This document shows, in pieces, positions 43,121 to 44,660 of a stretch of 44,660 nt of DNA. Origin of the DNA: Pleomorphomonas koreensis DSM 23070 (GTDB taxonomy: Bacteria > Pseudomonadota > Alphaproteobacteria > Rhizobiales > Pleomorphomonadaceae); assembly GCF_000425185.1 (NCBI RefSeq), contig NZ_AULH01000025.1:1-44660 (forward strand), in the 5' to 3' direction. Made by a program: the position numbers and the translations under genes. The stretch's first letter is position 1. The number at the start of each line of letters is the position of its first letter. Below the pieces are notes generated by a model. The model saw nothing but the letters and a program-made list of their open reading frames with translations, did no database searches and had not been told where the DNA came from.

Positions 43121-43133
43121 GGAGGGTTCCTCC
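43121..43133 (-). promoter_or_regulatory. Hairpin covering the sitA Shine-Dalgarno sequence
   Basis: The ribosome binding site GGAGG pairs with CCTCC, which lies directly before the ATG; the loop is AAC. A 5-bp stem with a 3-nt loop could mask the site in the mRNA and lower translation of sitA. A regulatory role is inference. Confidence 0.4.
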
Positions 43134-43164
43134 CGTAGTGAAGTCGCAAATATGTAGCCTCGGC

Positions 43165-43204
43165 GTCATATGAGAATGTGAGGCATTTGCAAATATAATT
43201 TGTA
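43165..43204 (-). promoter_or_regulatory. sitA promoter with candidate Mur/MntR-type metal box
   Basis: On the minus strand TTGCAA (-35, 43192-43187) and TATGAC (-10, 43170-43165) are 16 nt apart. Overlapping the -35 is a near-perfect inverted repeat GCAAAT-ATA-ATTTGT (43189-43203, one mismatch), resembling the manganese-responsive Fur-family (Mur) sites upstream of rhizobial sit genes. A second half-site GCAAATATGT lies at 43146-43155. Which metalloregulator binds is not shown. Confidence 0.55.
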
Positions 43205-43563
43205 GACGGTTTACCTCGGCCGACTGCCGGCCGGTGGTCTGGCAAAATGCACGGGCGTCGCGGGCGGCATCCGACACCGTTGCCGCGACGCTGTCGGTGA
43301 CGCTGCCGGCGGTACGGTCTCAACCGGCTACCTACCGCCATCGGGCGCCCGCACGGCCGCTAATGCCCTGAAATTGAATGAAAACGTCGCTTCCTGCATT
43401 CGATCATACTGGAAATATGCGCCTTTCAGTTGTATGGAATACGCCATTCCTGAGCCTGGTTAGCAAGTTCTGGCTATGCCCTTTTGGCCAGTCGTTTGGG
43501 ACGTATGGCATAGCGGCATCAGGTGGCGCAGCATTCATGCAGACAAATGCATGGAGAGTATAA
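43205..43563. other. Intergenic region of lower GC, no gene supported
   Basis: This stretch separates sitA (minus) from the small ORF and luxR (plus). An inverted repeat GGAAT-N5-ATTCC (43436-43450) lies about 115 bp before the small ORF and could be an operator. A 61-codon ORF (43378-43563) has no ribosome binding site or recognisable features, and I leave it out. GC content is visibly lower than in regions 1-3. Confidence 0.5.
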
Positions 43564-43776
43564 ATGCGCTTGAACACCCCCAACCCCGACTCTACAGACT
43601 ATGTCGTTGGCGTCCTTCAGTTCTGCGAATGGGCGCTGAGTGCGCAGCAGCCTGACCTGGCAAACATGATCGGCTATGCCGCAATTGAGTTGAGGAAGCG
43701 CCGCGGCATCGACGCACGTTCGATGCGGGAAAGCCTGGAAAGCACGAATGTTATCAGATCCGGATCGGCTCGGTAG
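43564..43776 (+). CDS. Small protein of unknown function upstream of luxR
   Basis: A 70-aa predicted protein that I do not recognise. It is acidic-to-neutral with a helical, partly amphipathic middle (VVGVLQFCEWALSAQQPD, then MIGYAAIELRKRRGIDAR) and no signal peptide. GGAGAG lies 6-7 nt before the ATG. The last 29 nt overlap the start of luxR, which suggests co-translation. Lower GC than the metabolic islands suggests it came with luxR as an acquired block. It could be a partner of the regulator, but nothing in the sequence shows this. Confidence 0.5.
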   Translation: MRLNTPNPDSTDYVVGVLQFCEWALSAQQPDLANMIGYAAIELRKRRGIDARSMRESLESTNVIRSGSAR

Positions 43777-44328
43777 TCTCATCGACAAGATCGGAGATGT
43801 CAGAGCAGGGCGGTTTTCCGCCGAACCGTTGCACGCAATAGCCGAGAGCTATGGGTTCTCCCAGGTTGCTTATCTCGGACTGCACCTGCCACAGCTGACC
43901 AGAGAGGGGCCCTTTGTCTACGTGACCTACCCGGAAAGCTGGGTAGATCACTACAAGGAGCTGGATTTCGTAACGACGGACCCTGTGGTGGCATCGACGG
44001 CCAACGCGTTGCTGCCGGTGAACTGGGACAGCCTGGAAGTCCGTCACCCCAAGGCCCGTCAAATGTTCGGCGAAGCGCGGGAGTTCGGCATCGGCGCCCG
44101 CGGCCTGACGATGACGATCCGCGGCACGCACGGCGAACGTGCGCTGCTGTCCCTCACCTCCGATCTTCCTGCCGCCGAATGGCAGGACTTCTGTCGTGAG
44201 AACGTCGGAGACTTTCAGATACTTGCCTATCACATTCACAAGATGGTTCTTGCCGCCCATGGCATAAGCCCGGCTGCTCCACATCTTTCAGCAAGAGAAT
44301 TTGAAGTTCTGAAGTGGGCGTCGGCGGG
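43748..44328 (+). pseudogene. LuxR-type autoinducer-binding regulator, cut by an insertion sequence
   Basis: The N-terminal autoinducer-binding domain is intact: Tyr/Asp/Pro of the acyl-homoserine-lactone pocket appear in DHYKELDFVTTDPVV, Trp in LLPVNWDSL and the conserved Gly region in EFGIGARGLTMTIRG. The LuxR DNA-binding domain begins at HLSAREFEVLKWASAG and then stops; the sequence changes to an IS256-family end within the first helices. The reading frame runs on into the element to 44386, giving a 212-aa product with a foreign tail and no helix-turn-helix. No luxI is visible in the window, so it may have been a solo receptor. Confidence 0.8.
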
Positions 44329-44660
44329 ATCGTGTCCCAGGGCGTGGTGTAGCAGGGTAGCGGTGGTCACCAGTGTTTTCCGGTAGGGTCGGGTTGTTCA
44401 AGACCAACCTGAAGGACACCACCGATGACCGACGACATGATGAACCTGCGCTCACTCGTTGAGAAGAGCGCCGACGCCGATTTGCTGCGCGAGATGATCG
44501 GCTTTGCTGCCGAGAAGTTGATGATGCTGGAGGTCGGCACGAAGACCGGCGCGGGCTATGGCGAGAAGAATGGCTTCCGACTAGCCCAGCGCAACGGCTA
44601 TCGCGACCGGGACTGGGAGACACGTGCTGGCACAGTCGAGCTTCGTATCCCGAAGCTGCG
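44329..44660 (+). mobile_element. IS256-family insertion sequence, left part
   Basis: The luxR reading frame ends abruptly near GGATCGTGTCCCAG, which looks like the terminal inverted repeat of an IS256-type element. About 95 nt later a transposase gene starts. The element runs off the window, so the right end, the target duplication and its integrity cannot be judged. The exact left boundary is uncertain by a few bases. Confidence 0.75.
44425..44660 (+). CDS. IS256-family transposase (N-terminal part, incomplete at window end)
   Basis: The ATG at 44425 follows GAAGGA. The 78 visible codons encode MTDDMMNLRSLVEKSADADL, later YGEKNGFRLAQRNGYRDRDW and TVELRIPKLR, which is the conserved N-terminal region of mutator-type (IS256) transposases. 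The catalytic DDE residues lie beyond the window. The frame is open to the last base. Confidence 0.88.
   Translation, partial: MTDDMMNLRSLVEKSADADLLREMIGFAAEKLMMLEVGTKTGAGYGEKNGFRLAQRNGYRDRDWETRAGTVELRIPKL

Noticed and set aside
43378-43563. A 61-codon plus-strand ORF upstream of the small protein gene
   Set aside because: It has no ribosome binding site and no recognisable sequence, and lies over the likely promoter region of the next gene.

Overview
The window is GC-rich, densely packed bacterial chromosome. The gene families and the 5S rRNA sequence point to an alphaproteobacterium, probably of the order Hyphomicrobiales; the genus cannot be read from the sequence. It opens with the 3' end of an rRNA operon (spacer, 5S rRNA, terminator) and closes inside an IS256-family insertion sequence that has cut a LuxR-type gene. 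No tRNA, CRISPR array or replication origin was seen.

Region 1 (0.7-15.7 kb) is a urea module. A two-component pair on the minus strand, comprising a histidine kinase fused to an NCS1-type transporter domain and a REC-LuxR response regulator, diverges from a long plus-strand operon urtABCDE-ureD-ureAB-ureC-ureE-ureF-ureG. Together these import urea by ABC transport and hydrolyse it with a nickel urease. UreA and UreB are fused, and UreE consists of only its C-terminal domain. A perfect dyad in the divergent promoter region is a candidate site for the response regulator.

Region 2 (15.8-23.7 kb) holds a DUF1543 protein on the minus strand, then a plus-strand FadR/GntR-type regulator overlapping a Cys/Met-metabolism PLP enzyme, then a carbohydrate-type ABC transporter (binding protein, two permeases, ATPase) followed by a HAD phosphatase.

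Region 3 (23.7-40.4 kb, all minus strand) is the most interesting part. It is a molybdenum-hydroxylase island built around a protein that matches Desulfovibrio gigas aldehyde oxidoreductase (Mop) down to residue numbering. Upstream lies xdhC. Downstream, in a tightly overlapping array, lie a flavin/iron-sulfur oxidoreductase, a small zinc-ribbon-like redox protein, a methyltransferase, a C_GCAxxG_C_C protein, a three-module fusion (MobA/MocA-like nucleotidyltransferase, HD domain, radical SAM) and a PaaK-like AMP-forming ligase. moaA and a chimeric GAF-PAS-CRP/FNR regulator follow. From memory, the gene set matches the uncharacterised Desulfovibrio vulgaris DVU_1551-DVU_1559 families. A separate transcript ending in a clear terminator carries an ArsM-like methyltransferase and a flavodiiron protein. 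I infer an oxygen-sensitive, molybdenum-dependent aldehyde or carboxylate pathway that carries its own cofactor maturation kit. The substrate is unknown.

Region 4 (40.5-43.2 kb, minus strand) is a SitABC/Mnt-type metal ABC operon with a likely metal-responsive operator. Two of its three genes carry in-frame stop codons (sitA Trp to TGA, sitC Tyr to TAA), so it looks recently inactivated. Region 5 (43.2-44.7 kb) is lower in GC and carries a small unknown ORF, a LuxR autoinducer-binding gene cut before its DNA-binding domain, and the IS256-family element.
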